Shown here piece by piece: positions 1-15,000 of a DNA stretch of 64,000 nt. The notes under the pieces were generated by a model. The model did no database searches. It saw nothing but the letters and a program-made list of their open reading frames with translations, and was not told the DNA's origin. The position numbers were made by a program, and so were the translations under genes. How positions within the stretch are numbered: the first letter of the stretch is position 1; the number at the start of each line of letters is the position of its first letter. Location: contig NC_046680.1 in the NCBI RefSeq assembly GCF_009870125.1, positions 20,727,501-20,791,500 of the forward strand. The letters run 5' to 3'. This DNA comes from Drosophila pseudoobscura. Lineage: Eukaryota; Arthropoda; Insecta; Diptera; Drosophilidae.

Positions 1-3000
1 TACGAGCTGATGTTCACCGAACCATCCGCATTCACGACCACATGCTGTATGTCCAGAATGGAGTTCTAGAAGGAGTGTGTGATTAGTACATAGTGCAGTG
101 AAATCCTTGTTTGGTCCTTTTACCTTATTATCAGGATTGTCAATGATGATGTACACCAGGAAGATGCGCTGCAGTCGCGCCAGTTTGATGGCACTCTTCA
201 CCTTCTGGGCGCCCTCGCTGAATATGTTGCGGCCATCGCTGAGGATGAGCAGCAGATTCTCAAAGAGTCCATTGTCTCCGCCCAAGCCACTCTCCTCGGC
301 GTTCGCGGTGCGCATAAAGTCCAACAGTCCGGCAATTTTCGTCTTGTCCTGGGAAAAGTTCAGGGCGTTCACCAATCGCGGGCCATCGAACTGTTCCGTA
401 TGGTTAAGGATGATCTGTGGTGCCTCGCCGAACGAGACAATGCTTAAGCGTCCACTCTCCAGCAGCGTCAGTGCCTGCGAGACCAGTGAGATGGCCTCCA
501 GGGTCAGCGTCTTGGAATTATTGTGGTGCATCGACTTGGAATCGTCGATGGCAATCGTGATCTTGTAGTCCCGCTGTGCAGGCTTGGTGCGTCGCAGCCA
601 GATCTTATCCTTGCGGAACTGGGACGCAATGTAGGGAATGATCTTCTTCATGTTGATACGACGACCGGTGCGATAGTCGCCCTTCAGTCGTGTGCACTTC
701 GTCGGCTCCAATATGAGGCGCAGCTGCTCGCAGAGCTCGCGAGCATTCTGGGTCATGCGACTGGATATGCTCTGCCAGTTCTCGTAGTCCTCGTGTTGCG
801 GTTGCGTCTGTATAAAGAGGGGGGCGCGGTTAAAAGGGAGATTACGCAGAGGAATACTCAAACTTACGCCGCGGAATGTGGTCAACTGCTGCTGGTACAT
901 CTGCCGCAGTTCCATCTGCTGTCCGGTACTTAGCTCCTCAGCATGTGCGCTCTTGTCCATCAGCAGTTCGATGCTGTTCAATCAGAAATTGCCATCAGGG
1001 GTATTCAGGGATTCAGATGTGTCGAATCTACTCACTTGCTATGCGCTGTCGTCTCAGCACTGCGAGGCACTGTCATTGTGGGCACTACCTCTCCCTCGAT
1101 CTCCATGCCTTCGGGTGTCTCCAGGCGATCCTTCGACTGTTCGGTTTTGGAGGGTTTGTCGGACTTTTGCTCCGTCTTCTCCGCTCCTAGCTGTTCGAGC
1201 TGTGCATCTTCCTCCTGGTCGGGTGCTGGCTCTTCGGTTTCCATCAATTCATCGGCATTCTCCGCTTCTGTCTCTTCGTTGGGCACCTCATCCTCCTCCT
1301 GGTGCTGGATCTTCTTCGACTGCTCCTCGGTGGCATTGTCCAAGGTCGTCTTGTCACTGTTCTTCGGGTCCTTGACATGCTGGTACTCCTCTGCCTCGGC
1401 CGGATCCGTTTGGTCCGGCTGCAGCTGCTCGGACTCTTCCGTTTCTTTGGACTCCTTCATCTGATCAATGGTCTTCAGTTGCTTCAATTTATTCTTCTCC
1501 GCTTCTCCTGTTAAAAATGAATCAGATTAGACTTTAATTTCGAATCAGGGAATCTTTGATGCTTGCCCAGAGTGCGCTCCTCGTTGGTGCGTCCCTGCTT
1601 GCGCTTCTCCTGCGTCTGCTTCTCGTTCTTGCGCTCCTCCTGGGACACAGTCTCCTGGGTCTCGGCAACGCCCTGGTGGCCGCCATCGTTGGTCTGCAAA
1701 GGGTTACAAAGGTTGATAATCGAAGGAGTTTATTTACGCTGAAGTATATTCCGAGTGCGCACTTACATCGTTCTCGGCCTGGCCAACGCCATCCTTCTCC
1801 TCGCCCGTTTCCTGCTCGTCCATCTTTTGCTCCTGCTTAACATCCTGATCCTGGGGCTGCTGCACTTGATCCGCGGAGCTGCTCTTCTCGGTCTCGGGCA
1901 CAGACTGCACATTCTCTTCCTTGCTGGACTTGTCCTGCGACTGTGCGTGTTGCTCCGGCTTCTCTTCGCGCTTTTCACCCTCCTCTGGATCCTCTGCATC
2001 GGCAGGGGTTTCCTCCTCTTCAGGTTCCAGTTCGCCCCGTGTCTGGGTCTCGGGCTCCTGCTTTTCATCCTCCGGTGAGGCGTCTTCACCTTCGTCTTCT
2101 GGACCATTTTGTCCAGCATCGGCAGCATCCTTGCCCGCTTCCGTTTCCTCTTCGGAGTCGCTGTCATCGCTCTCCGGATGGGCGTCCTCTTCTTTGGGGT
2201 CTTCCTCTGCATCGCCGTCGGCATCCTCGGCTGGTTGCATGTTCTCCTTCATGGCATCGATGTCGAAGGGATTCTCGTCTGTTGGCTCCTCCGCCTCGTC
2301 GTGGCCCTCGTCGACGTTGTTCATGTCGCCCAGATCCATTTCCTCTGGCTCTGGGGGCTCCTCCAGTTCGTTGTGCATGGCATTCGTTTGCTCCTCGTCC
2401 ATTTCCGGATCCTTCATGTCCTCGATGTCCTTGGCCTGCTCCTTGCGCTTGTCCTCGCTGTCACCGGGCTCGTTGGTGGCATCCAGGCCGTCCTTCTCGT
2501 GCTCATCCCGGCCATCCTCCTTGGCGGCTTCGTTTTTGGTATCCAGATCGTTGTGCGTGTCCTTCTCGTCCTTGCTGCCCTTGCCCTGATCCTCTTCGTT
2601 CAGTTCGGGCTCCTCTTCCTCGGGCTTCTCCTCGTCGTCGCCCCAAATCTGCTCGTCCAGCTTCTCGGCGCCCTCTTCCGTCTCGCCCATTTCCTTGTTG
2701 AGCTCCTCCTCTTCCTCGGACTCGCCGCTGTCGTCCTCCTCGGGCTTCTCCACGTCCTGCATTTCGGCATCGAAATTGTCGCTCATGTCGATGCCCTTCT
2801 CCTCCTTGCAGTCGGGCTCCTGCTTGTCGCCCTCGTCCTTGCGATCCTCCGGTCGCTTGGCATCGTCCAGCTGATCCTCCGACTCGATCTTGTCCGAGGC
2901 ATCGTTTTCCCCTGTGCCATCCTCCAGGCCGAAGCCCTCGCCGTTCTTCGAGTCCTGTTGCGACTGCCCCTCTTCGTCCTGCATCAGGTCTTTCGGCACA

Positions 3001-6000
3001 CAGAATCCCCTGCTGCCGATCTCCACGAATATGGTCAACATCACGGACATCATCTTGGCCGAGACCTTGTGCGTGCCCAGCTGCTGCAGCAGCAGGTAGT
3101 CAGCCAGCAGCTGATACTGGTCCAGGATGGGGATCAGTGACACGGCGCGACGCAGGCACAGCAGTTTCTCGGCGCTAGGATGGGCGTGCTTCAGCACCAG
3201 GAGCACATTGGAGAGCTTCTCGAGGACGCGGGGCAGGCTCAGGAGCTGCCAGTCCGTAGCCAGATCGCTGGTCAGACACTTCTTCAGATGTTGCTCCTGC
3301 AGAGCTTCCGATTGCTGCTCTTCCTGTTGCTCCTTGCCGTTCTCTTGCGCTTGGGCGTGCTGCTTATAGATCTTCTGCAGGGACAGCAGGACGCAGTGGG
3401 CAATGTTGGCCAATTCCGTATCCGCATTGGCCACATCGATGGGCTCCTGCTCCTCCGGCGAGAGCTCAGTAGATGTCTCCGCCTTAAGTCTCGACAGCAG
3501 CTCTACCAGTGGCTGAGCCACGGGCAGAAGTGCATTCTGTTCGGTTCGGAGCAGTGCGAGGATTTTTTCAATGGTCTCGAGAATCTGACGGTAGCCCTTC
3601 TGGTAGTGTTCCATTTTGTCGGTGGACACGTACTCGAGGCTACTGGAATTTAGCTCGTGCAGCAGCTTCTGGCTACTCCCCAGGATCTGGCCGGATAGCT
3701 GCAGAACCTCCGATAGGGCCAGAGGCACTGCCCGATCCAGGGCCCGATGCTCATTGACCTCCGCCGATGAGAGAATTGGGGGAGCACAGCTAAGAAGCAG
3801 CTGCCACTGCCTGAGTACATAGTGGATCTGGCAAAGCTTCTGTCTCATCTCTGCGCTCACATCCGCACTGCGGGAGAAGTCCAGCGACTGGAGATCGCTC
3901 TCGGCTCGCTCCCTGGCATCGGCCACCTGCCGGAGACTGGCCAGAGCGTTGCGCAGTTCGTGCAGCTGCCGTGTGCCATCGGAGAGCTGTTGGCGCTGCT
4001 GCTGCACCAGCAGGAACATGTCCACGGCAAAGCCCTTGATACGCTCGATATTGGGTGGCCCCAGCTCCGAGAGCGGTGTCAGCATGATGTTCTGCAGCAG
4101 CTTCAGCTTGAATACGCTCTTCATGAAGTACAGGTCTAGGTTCTCGTTCAGATGCTGCCAGCTGGGATGGAGCCGCGGCAGCATGGCCTGGATGCAGTAG
4201 GGTGGCAGCCTAAAGTCCTCGAATTCGGTTCGCAGCGAGAGCTCCATGAGGCCCGTCTTGTAGCTGATACCCAGCCGATGGAGGGTCTTGAAGAGGTCCG
4301 TCAGCGCCTTGCGCTTCTGTTGAAGGATCTGCTTGGCCTGCAGCTTCTGCTGGGGCCGCTCTTTACTGCGGTCCACATTTAGAGCGCGTAGATGCTCGCA
4401 GCGTTCAAGCTGGGCGGACAGCAACTCGTCCAGCTCTGTGATCAGCTCGCCGTAGGGCACATGCGCCAGCGTCTCCTCCACCACATGGCGGGCGGTGGCA
4501 AAGTGCTTTTCCAGGCGCTGCAACAGCGCATTGTCGGCCACGTGCTCCGAGCGGATGGAGAAGCTGTCGCTTAGCTGCTCGCTGGCCAGGAAGCAGGCCG
4601 GCTGGTCCGCGAGGAGGGACTTTATCTTGTTGAGGTGTCTCTGATTCTTGGCCTTGTCGTTGCCGAAACTGTAGTCCTTGGCGGTAGCGTCCTTCGGCTG
4701 GAAGACCTCGCTGATCTTCGCCAGCAGCGCCAGCTTGTACTCCTTGAGGAACTTGTTGAGGTTCCGGTGAACGCTGGCCACATTATTCCGCATGCTGAAG
4801 TAGCTCAGGTCCTTGCTGTAGCTCTGGATCTTCACGAATTCACGCAGTTTCTTCTCGATGGGCGCCCGTCGTGCCTTCACGCTCTCCGCCACCTCTCCCG
4901 CAAATTGCGAGAAGTACAGCTGAAGGTTGTGCAGCGCGGCGATCAGTGGCGGCAACCCCTCAATCTTCCCCGCCCGCTCCACGTTGTGCAGATACATCTC
5001 GAAGCCGTGCAGCAGCTGCAGGCGTACGTGAAAGTCACCGTAAGAGGAGGCCTCCACAAACTGCCGCAGGATGCGTATCATCTGGGGCAGCTCGACGCGG
5101 CTGGCCTCGCCCAAGTCCTGGGCATCCAGCAGCTGATCCTGCCCGAAGCGCTGCTCGGCAAACCTGATGTCCGTGTAGGACTGGTCCAGCTTCTTCTGCT
5201 GGATGAACTGCTGCAGCAGGTTGTAGATGAAGAACCAGTAGCGATGCGCCTGCAGCTCCACCTGCTCCGCGGTCTGATTGAGACACTGGCGCCAGTGCTG
5301 CAGCTCTAGCTTGGTCCAGCGCTGCACGAACTCTGCCACCTCGGTCTCCTCCGCGACGAGGTTGTTCTTGCGGTGCGCCACCTCGTTCCAGAGGGCCACC
5401 TTCTGGCGGAGCAGCTGGAAGCCCGTATTGAAGCGCACCACACAGGCGTGGGCGGGCAGCTTCCGGATGCGAGCAATCACCAGGCGGATATCCGCCAGTC
5501 CCGCGTGCTCTGGGTACAGCTCCAGCTGCTCCACCACGCGCCTGTCGATGCGTCCTAGGACGTCCATGCAGCCCTGCACCTCGGCTATGTTCGAGTCCTT
5601 GTAATAGTCGTACGGCTTCTGAGCTCCCGTCTCCTCCTGCAGATCGATGTCACGCAGCTGGCGCTGCTGCAGGGCCAGCCCAAAGGCCAGGCCATTGCAG
5701 GCGCGCTCGTCGAGCGCAGCGCCCAGTGCAGTCCTGTAGTGGCCATGGAGATGGGCAAAGACCTGAAAGCGGGCCTGGTAGGGCGACAGGAAATGCAGCT
5801 CTGCTGCTGCTGCCGCTATGTCCTTTGGCTGCTCCCGGTAGTAGACGGGAGTGTGGCGGGCCATCACCTCGATGAAATTGCGAGCCAGGAAGGAGTAATC
5901 CTGCTCGGCCACAATCTGCGACAATTTCGCCTTGCTGTCGGCCTTCTTGTCGAGCTTCAGCACCTGCTCGAGCGTGGGCTGGGCCAGAAACTCGGCAAAG

Positions 6001-9000
6001 TCCTCCTCCAGATTCGTGGGGAAGTTCTGCTCGATCTCCTGCAGCTCCACCAGCTCCTCACTGTCGACACCGCCCCGGGTCTTGGTCACGTACAGACTCT
6101 CCGCCTCCGCCTTGAGCTGGCACCGACGCTGCTCCTCCTGCTGCCAGGTCTGGTTGCAGATGCTCAAGGCGTCGTCGTAGGCCGCGAAGCTTTCCTCGTC
6201 GATGCTCGAGGCCAGGGCAATGTAGTTGCGCAGCTCGCTCAGCTTGGCCTTCAGCAGGCGGAAGTACTCGTGCTCGGAGTGCGGCAGCTCGGCGAGCAGT
6301 CCGTAGAGGTGGCTGTTCCGTATACGCAGCGGCTGCTGGGAGGGGAACTGCACAATCTCGCCGATGGTCTGCTGCAACTGTTCCGCCTGGGCCACATTGC
6401 CCGCCTTCTGGACACGCGCGAATATCACTTTGAGCGTCTCCAGGCCGAACCGCAGCTGATTGACGGCGCACTTGATGGGCTCCACAAAGTCCTGGTAGTA
6501 GGCGGTGTAGCGGGACAGGGTGTGATGGACGAATCTCTGGGCATTGGCCAGCCACAGCTGCAGCTTGCCGAGCGTCTCGCTGCTGCTCTTCTGCTGGCCA
6601 CTGGAGGCCGCCTGGGCCTCCGTAAAACCAATCCAATCGGAGCGAACGACGCGCAGCATGTTGTACAGCGTCTGGCAGTCGCCGTTCGACTGCAGGAAGT
6701 GCGTCAGATCCTGGACGAGACCGGCGTACAGACACTGCTCGGGTCGCAGGGCAAGCTTCTGGGAGAGCTGCTGCTGTCGCTGCCGTGCCGCCTGCAGGCG
6801 CGTCACCAGCTCCGTGTGGATCTCCTCCCCAAAGTGGCGGTAGTCCATAATGATGCCCATAAAGTCGTAGGCAGTGGTCAGGTTCCGCAGGCAGGCAATG
6901 TCCTCGGTGATGTACTGGTTCTTCAGGCGATTCTTCTCCACGGGATCGATCAGCGGGGCGTGGGTGAGCAGGCACAGTTCGAGAGCTCCCACAAGAGCAT
7001 TTGTGAAGGCCACATCGAAGGCGGCTGTCAGGGAATCCTCTGGAAAGCTGGCATCATCGCTCCTCGACTGCAATTGGCCGAGCATCGCGCGCAACTCCAC
7101 TCTGCAGTTCTCGAAGCCCGCGTCCGATTTTTGTGCTCCGGCACTCAGCTGCGTCACGTAGTCCAGCTCCTTCAGCAGCTGGCTGCCACTCTCCAGAGTC
7201 TGGCGGCAATTGTTGGCCCGGCCACTGTAGCGGGGAGCCAGCAGCGGCGCGTTCCCCCAGAGCAGTTGGCGCGTCTGCTGCAGCGAAGAGCGCCACGTTT
7301 GCAGATCACTGATAGGCACCGATCGCAGCTGGCCGTTCTTCTGGCAAATGAGCGACAGCAGGACACTGGTCAAAGCGGGACCCTGGTAGCTGTATCGACT
7401 GGAGATCTCCTTCTCCTCATCGGAGGAGGGTCCGCGCACGCAGTCGAGGCGCGTGGAGAGATTATCCAGTTGGTAGCACTGTAGGGCGTTGCGGTACTGC
7501 CGTTGATACGTGCGCAGTCCTTTGTAGCTGCCACCCATCTTCTCTAGAACTGACGCAAAGTCCTGAGAATCCTTTAAGTGATCCAGCTCTTGCCACAGCT
7601 CCCTCCAGACACTACGGATCTGCACGTGCGTGACTTTGTTCAGCGTGTTGAGGCACTGCCACAGATGGCTGTTCAGCGTCAGCAGCTGGTCCGTGTACAT
7701 GGGATTCACTTGGTCCTCAGAGTCCTCACGCAGCGTGCCCGTCAACAGGCGCTCCATGAAAAACTCTCTGAGGGCAGCCATCAAAAGTTGCGGCGAACCA
7801 ATATCTGCTTGGCTCTTCTGCTCCACCTGTTCCTCCTCCTGCTCTTCCGCGTTCAATAGAGCCTTGAGGCCGTCAAGATCCATGTCTATGGATAGTCCGG
7901 TCTCCTCAGTGTTTTCTGTGGCCTCCTTGAGTATCGCTTGGAGTTTCTGCAGCGAGGATTGTAGCCCAACATTGGCATCCATCAGGGATTCACTCAGCTC
8001 GAATGCCTTCAGTGCAATCCCCTGCGTATGCGAGCGCTGGAACGAGCGCCACTTGTGCGCCTCATCCGACTGCAGGACCAGCCATCGTCTAAGCCAGACA
8101 GTCTCCTCCAAATTGCCGTAACGTGGCACCACGCTCAGGTCCCGCTCCAGTTGCTCCAGATCCAGATGCAGTTTGATCTACGCAAAAGAATAATTACATT
8201 TTGAGATCTCCAGGGAGGCCGATTTACTCACCTGACTATCCAGATAGTGGGGCTGGAACTGGGTAAACTGTTTGCTGTATATCTTGCAGGATATATTCAA
8301 GGGACGCCTCGTCTCCTCCACATAACCGAGCAGCTTCTGCACACTTTCCGCCAGTGCTGGCTGTCCGCTCAAGTCCTTCCATAGGGGAGCTAGCAGATGC
8401 TTCTGCAGCCACTGGAAGTGCAGCACCAGCTTGTGCATCAGCGGCACAAAGATCTCATTGTTGTAGAGCAGCTTCTGCTGCCGGCACGTGGCCAGCAGGC
8501 GATTGAACCAGTGGAACCTCGTCACGAGCTGTGCATACTGTGGCAGATCCAAGCGGGCTGACGCCAAGTCCTGCAGCAATCCCTGATGCAGCGCCTCCAG
8601 GAAGCGCGCCAGATTCGAGAGGAAGTCATTTGCGTACTTCTCTGTGACTTTCTGCTCCTGCAGAGCCTGCGAATACTGCAGGGCGTCCATCAACTGCACC
8701 CTGGTGGCAGAATTTCCCTGGCTGGGGCTGGGCACGTCTCTGAGCAACAGTCGTGCCAGAAGGGAGGCACTGATCGTTAGGGAATCAGCAGACGATGCCA
8801 GCTCTCCCGCTGTTGCATAGTCGCGCAGACGGGGAAAGAGCTTCCTATTCCATGGCAGATTCGACAGAGGAGCTGCCGGTGCCCCGGTAGCCTGTTCGCC
8901 TAAGCAGGAGTATAGTTTATTCGCCAAGTCTTGGACCTCCGTTGACTGCTCCGTGAGCCACGGCTGCAGGTAGAGATGTCGCATCTGGAGGTCTCCAGAG

Positions 9001-12000
9001 GCAGACGACTCATAGAGCATGTAGATGAAGTGACGGCACACCTCCTTCAGATTGAGTCCACTCAAGTCCAGCGCCGCCATTCGATGGAAAAGCGCCGCGA
9101 GCTGCTGCTGCGGCAACTCAGTCTCTTCCAGGGACAATGCGCGGAGCAGCACTCTAAGAGCCACCGCCTGGAGTTTGATTAGCTTTAGGGAACTGAGATT
9201 TCCCGTGCTTATGATGGTATCGCTGAGGAGATCCTCCTCATTTCCCTCTGTTGCCTCGCCCTTGTAGAGCTCCGTTCGGGCGAGTACCACTTCGCGCAGC
9301 TTGTTCTGGTAGTAGGAAAGTCCGTAGCCCATTAGATCCGTGCTGGCCGCGTACACATACACCTCCATGGCAGCCACGTAGATGGCCCGCTTCAGGTGGT
9401 AGCCGATGCGTCGATAGGCGGCGCTGAGGAAGGCCAACTGTGTCAGGTGCGAGATGGAGTATCCGTTGAACTCGGTCAGTCCGCTTATGGCGCAATGTAT
9501 GTCCAGGATGCAATCAATGGCCTCCGTCTGGTGGACGCCCTGGCCGTGGACAAAGGCCCGCATGTCGTCCGTAGTGTATTCGTTCCGGCACAACGACAGC
9601 TCCACGCATCGATTGCGCATGGCCCGCGACAGCTCGCCATTCTTCGGGTCGATGGTGAGAAAGGCTCGGAAGTTCGGTGACTTTTCGACCACCTCAGCGG
9701 TGTCCTGGGCACTGATGCCCTTTTCGGCAATCAGTAGATTTCCATTTGGCTCAAAGACCGGATTCAGGCGATCCAAAACAGCCGAGGAGCAGAGATTCAC
9801 GTGCTCCAGCAACATGAATTGGCCACACTTTAGCGCTGTCACAATGCGGGAGTCCACCCACTCGAAGGAGCCGCCTGTATTGAGCGATTCCGCACTCTTG
9901 ATGTATCCCTGGAGCAGCATGAACTGCGACCCGATCTCACCCATCTGCTGGAACGACTCAACTTGGCAGCTCTGCGGTGTCGCCTCCAGCTTCTGAATGA
10001 TCTGCCCGAGCGCATGAAGACGCACGCCGAAAAACTGCAGCTCATCGGCCACGCTGCTGTGCTGCTGGGATTCTACTGAAAGGCATTCAAGAGTTAGCCC
10101 AAAGTGGAGTCTTCCTCTCTCTTTGTCCACTCACCTTCTGTCACCTTCGTCAGCATATTGTACCTGCTCCAGCAGCTCCATAATTGCTCCACGAAGTCTG
10201 TTTGTAGACGCTGCACGAATGCCTTCTGCACTGAGGCGAAGACTAGAGTCTCCACTCGCTTGTAAATGGCTTCCAGATGTCGATTTAGATCGATCTATGA
10301 ACAAAGGAAGGCGTTAGAAGAGACTTTTGAAAGCGGATTCCATTTGCATTTACCTGCTGGAAGCTGCCCGTAACAGAGTCATCGATGATGTCCGTATTGC
10401 ACACCCGATTCGAGAGCACACACAGTGCGTCAATCAGCTTTGTTTTGCCACTGTCCGTGGCCCCGCAGAGCAGCAGAGGCTTCTCCATGTGCACCGTCTC
10501 GACAATTTGCTTGAGCAACTGTCGCTGACTCTGGAGCAGCAGAGGAGCAGTGTGCTCCTGCTGCTGCACAGCCATATCCATGTCTGGGCTGTCGTCCTGC
10601 TCTCGCTGCAGCACCACATCATTGAGATACACCCTGTCTGCCGTCCAGTAGAGAGCCACATCCTCGGCCACGGCATTCAGCTGATCGGCATCGCATTGGA
10701 ACACACTCGCGAAGGCATTCCGTATGTAGATCTTGTCCTGGTCACAGCGCATCCGCTGATAGTAGACCAGCTGCATGCGTTCATACAGCGTTAGAAGAAA
10801 GTCGCGAAAGGCGACCCGAAAGGTGGCTTGAGTCGCCGCCGGCTTGATGATGTAGCCCGTTTGCGGATTGTGAAGCAGGTCGCACCAGCGCAGGATATCG
10901 CGCAAATTGAACTCGTACGGTCCGCCCCTGTAGGCAAACTCCATGGTGGCCACACCTCCGTCCAGCTGCTCCGAGAAGCGCACCAGACGAGCGGCCAAAT
11001 CGAAGGCTTTCCTCGATTCCTCCTCGGTTCCCTTGCCATTGTACAGGTCAAAGAGGTTGCCCTGGACAGGGTTCGCCTCCTGGTCCAAAAGCGAGTGGAA
11101 ATGGCTGCCCAGCTGCTCAAAGTAGGCGCCGTACTTGACCTGAACCACATGCAGAAGATCCTCGGTGGTTAGCTTACGCAGGTAGACCTTGGTGAACCGA
11201 TTGAGAAAGGATTGAGGCAAACCCTTGCGTCCGCCGCCCTGCTTGAGGGGATTCTGACAGGCAAAGATGCGCGTGCTGCCAGCCAAATGGAAGCTCTTGT
11301 TCAGCTCGGGAATATACACCTCGCCACGATGATCCAACACAGCGTTGAGTCCTTCGAGCACCGATTGTGGCGCCAGATTCAGTTCATCGAGAAGTATCCA
11401 GGTATTGTGCGCCTTCAGAGCGGCCAAGAGGGGGCCATCGCGCCACACAAAGCTGCCAATGGCGGCCTTCGATGCCTCCTGTCTGCTGGACTCGAGTAAA
11501 TTATCCTCGGCTGGCAGATCGGTGCCAAAGAGATCGGCCAGATCTGTGTGCTCACACAGATTGATGCGCACAATCTGATAGCCAATGGCCGCTGCGATGC
11601 TCTCCACAATCGATGTCTTGCCAACGCCCGGCGGCCCCTCCAGCAGCACGGGCTTCTGCAGTGACAGCGCCGACAGCAGACGGAATAGATTCTGCTTGGT
11701 GGTGGGGGCATCAAAGAAGAAGGGAGCATCCTGCTTGGCGGCCGATAAGCGCTCCTGGTTCACAGCAATGTAGAAGGGTCGCAGGCCAAAGCTAGCGGCG
11801 TCCATCTCCACTTGATCGCCCCGCTTCTGGGTCACATCCTCGAGGGTGAAGTGCTCGTCTAGGATCAGAGCAGCCTGCTTGATGGCCTCCTCGATGATAC
11901 GTCGCTTAAGCTGCTCCACCTGGGCCTGGGGCTCGTGGAGCAGCATTTCCAGGGCGTCCAGGAAGATGGTCTCCAGCCCAAAGATGGCCCGCTCGGCGAA

Positions 12001-15000
12001 ACTCAGGTGCCGATTGCTCGCAATGTAGTTGGCCCACGCGAGGATGTCGCGCACAGAGAACCTAAACTTGTCGTTCGATTGACGCATGTGGAGGACTATT
12101 TCCACCAGGTACTCGGCCACTTTGCGGCTGGATCCGTTGTCCTGTCGCGACATGCAGTTGTGGGCGATCTCGATGAGGTCCGCCTTGTTGTCGGAGGGCA
12201 GGCACCAGATCTCGGTGAAGCGATTCCGGAGCGCGGGCGAGAGTTCCTTCTTGCCAAAGTCCCCGCCGGGATTCATGGTGGCCAGGAACTGGAAGCCCGC
12301 CTTGGCCTGCACAACAAAGTCCGAGGCCGAGTCGGAGTCGGGATTCACGCCCCCCTTCTCCGCCAGCAGGACAGTGCGCTCCGTCTCGAGTATGCAGTTG
12401 AGACGCTCCAGCACCGAGTCCTCGGCCAGCGATATCTCGTCGGCCATGAAGTAGGAGCCCTCCTGCATCGCGTAGATTAGCGGTCCGTCGGCCCACTCAA
12501 AGAGCTGCGTGCTATCCTGGCCGCGACAGGGTCGCAGACCGCCCAGAAAGTCCGCTCCCTCCGTGTGCATGTGACAGTTTAGTATCCGCAGCTGGACATC
12601 GGCTATGCTGGCCAGGAGCTGGCAGACAGTGGTCTTGCCACAGCCCGTAGGACCCACGAGCAGCACAGGCTCATCGAACTCCAGAGCCTTGGCCGTCAGG
12701 ACGGCCATGCGCGTCATATTCCTCGTCCACACGATGTCGCCGCGCAGCTTGAAGTTGCGTATGGCCTGCAGGATGCGCCTGCTCACAGGGGAGCAGCTCT
12801 CGCTCGACGTTTGGATGTCGAAGAGCAACTGATGGTCGATGGTCTTCTTGAAGTTCGCGTACAGCGTCCGCTCGATCAACTGGTGCTCGTCGGAGGTCCG
12901 CACTTTCGCGGACAGCACCAGGTATCCCTCCTCGACGAGATGCTGATTCCAGTCGTATCGGGGATCATCGTGCAGCGACTTGTCCGCGTGCGTATATCTG
13001 TTGCCCCAGCGGAAGAGATCGCGCAGTGTGAACACCTGCTTGGAGGTGTTTTTGCGGTGGTGCTGTAGCTGCGTCATGCACTGGACCATCTTCCGGGCGT
13101 ACGAGGGCGGGATGAGGCACCGCTTCTCGAGTATGGTTTCCAGTTCCACGCGTGGAATATCCGCAAAGTGCAGCTCAATGAAGCGGTTCTTGAAGGCACG
13201 CGAAAGGGTCTTGCGACCGCCATAGAGTCCCGGCGGATTCTGTGTGGCGAAAAGCATAAAATTCGGATGGGCTTTCACTAGTGTCTGCGTCTCGGCAATG
13301 TAAAGCTCTCGATTGTCGTCTAGCACGCGATTGAGCGCTTCCAGAATGTCGGTGGAGGCCAGATTCAGTTCGTCCAAGATGATCCAGAAACCCTGACGCA
13401 TGGCCTGCACGAGGACACCCTCCTGGAAGGTGAGCTTGCCCTCCAGATCGGCCGCATAGGTGCCAATGTACTCCTGAAGGTCGGTGTGCTCGTGGTTGTT
13501 GATGCGCAGACAGCGATTGCCACTTCGGCGGGCCACGTAGTCGATAAGACTAGTCTTGCCGGCACTGGTGGGTCCCTGGAGCAGGATGGGCAGCTTTCCA
13601 ATCGATATAATGCGCGCGAGATCCTGCAGATTCTTTTGGACGCTCTCCGTGAGGATGTAGTGGGAGCAGGACTGCTGCTCCAGGCCCCCCAGCTGTATCC
13701 AGTAGCCCTCGAACTGTAGATAGTTCTCTCCCAATCGGGGCAACTGCTTGCTAAGCACGGCCTTGGCATTGCTCAGCAGGGCATTCCGAATGAGCAGCAG
13801 CACCACATGATGCGACTCCGGATCCAGCTGGGTGAGAAAACTCAGGCAGAAGCTCTCGTACAGATTCCGCTCAATGGAGCCGCACAGATTCCGAGCACAG
13901 ATGCGCAGACTGCGGCACAGGGTGCGCAGAGAGTAGACGGGACGATTGCCCAGGCCATCGTTCAGCTGGAGCTCGGAGAGGCGACGCAGTGACTTGTAGA
14001 GCTGGACAATGCTGTGCACGGACTTCCGCTGGATGCCCGTGTTGGCCAAATAGTCACTCACCAGCAGACTGAGGTCCGCGTCCGTCGTCAGTTCGTCCAC
14101 AAAGAATTCGGTAAATCGATTGCGTATGCCCACGGGCAGATCCTTCTTGCCTATGTCCGTGTTGGGGTTCATGCAGGCGAAGATGCGAAAGTCCGGATGC
14201 CGCTTGACGGGCGTGAAATCACCCCGCTCCAGCAGCACAACCGATCCCTCTGGCTCTAGGATGGTCGACAGGCATTCCAGGGTCTCGGCCGATGCCAAAT
14301 TGATCTCGTCCAGCAGCACCCATTCGCCTTTGCTGATGCAGTTCACCAGGGAACCGGGTATGAAGGCAAACGAAATGTTAATGCTCTTGTCCAGCTGTGT
14401 CTGCAGCTTCTGCAGCTTCTCGCAAAGCGTGCGCCAACGCGGCACCATCTGGTGGCTCTTTAGATCCTTGTTCCTGAACACCTGATGGCACAGGCTGATC
14501 ATCGTGCGTATGATGACACTGTGCCGGCCGCTGTTATAATGCGTGGCAAAGATCCGGAGGAACTGCATGTTCTTCTCGGCATTGAAGGTCTCGCAGAGCA
14601 AGTGCTCGAATTCGCAGCGCAGCGGCGACAGCACGTAGTTGAGTTCGACGGGCTTGAATCCGCCCACGAGATCTGAGACATCCGACTGGTTGTTCATGTT
14701 CACGACGACCAGCTTGTGTTCGGTGCGCTCGGCCAGATATTGCACGGAGGAGGTCTTGCCCACACCCGTCTCCCCCACCAGCAGCACGGGCTCCGAGTGG
14801 CTCACACAGACGGCAATCCGTTCCAAGATGCAGCTGGCGAGACGTGTAAACGAGAAGGTGGTACGCTTGACGCTGGTCTGGCCGATGGCCCTCCTGGTCT
14901 GTTCGGTTAGTTTCTGTCGCTTCAGGTCTTGCTCTGAGAGCTGCTCCCCATTCTCATTATTGGACAGCAGCTCGGACTTGGCCAGAAGACTGGCACGTCC

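Noticed and set aside
2109..3140. Plus-strand hydrophobic frame of 343 codons
   Set aside because: It is the complement of the Asp/Glu-rich tail of midasin, where GAG/GAC codons read as Leu/Val codons on the other strand. It is not a membrane protein.
5739..7484. Plus-strand open frame of 581 codons inside midasin
   Set aside because: It is a shadow of the GC-rich midasin exon. The sense strand has a clear homologous protein and the shadow has none.
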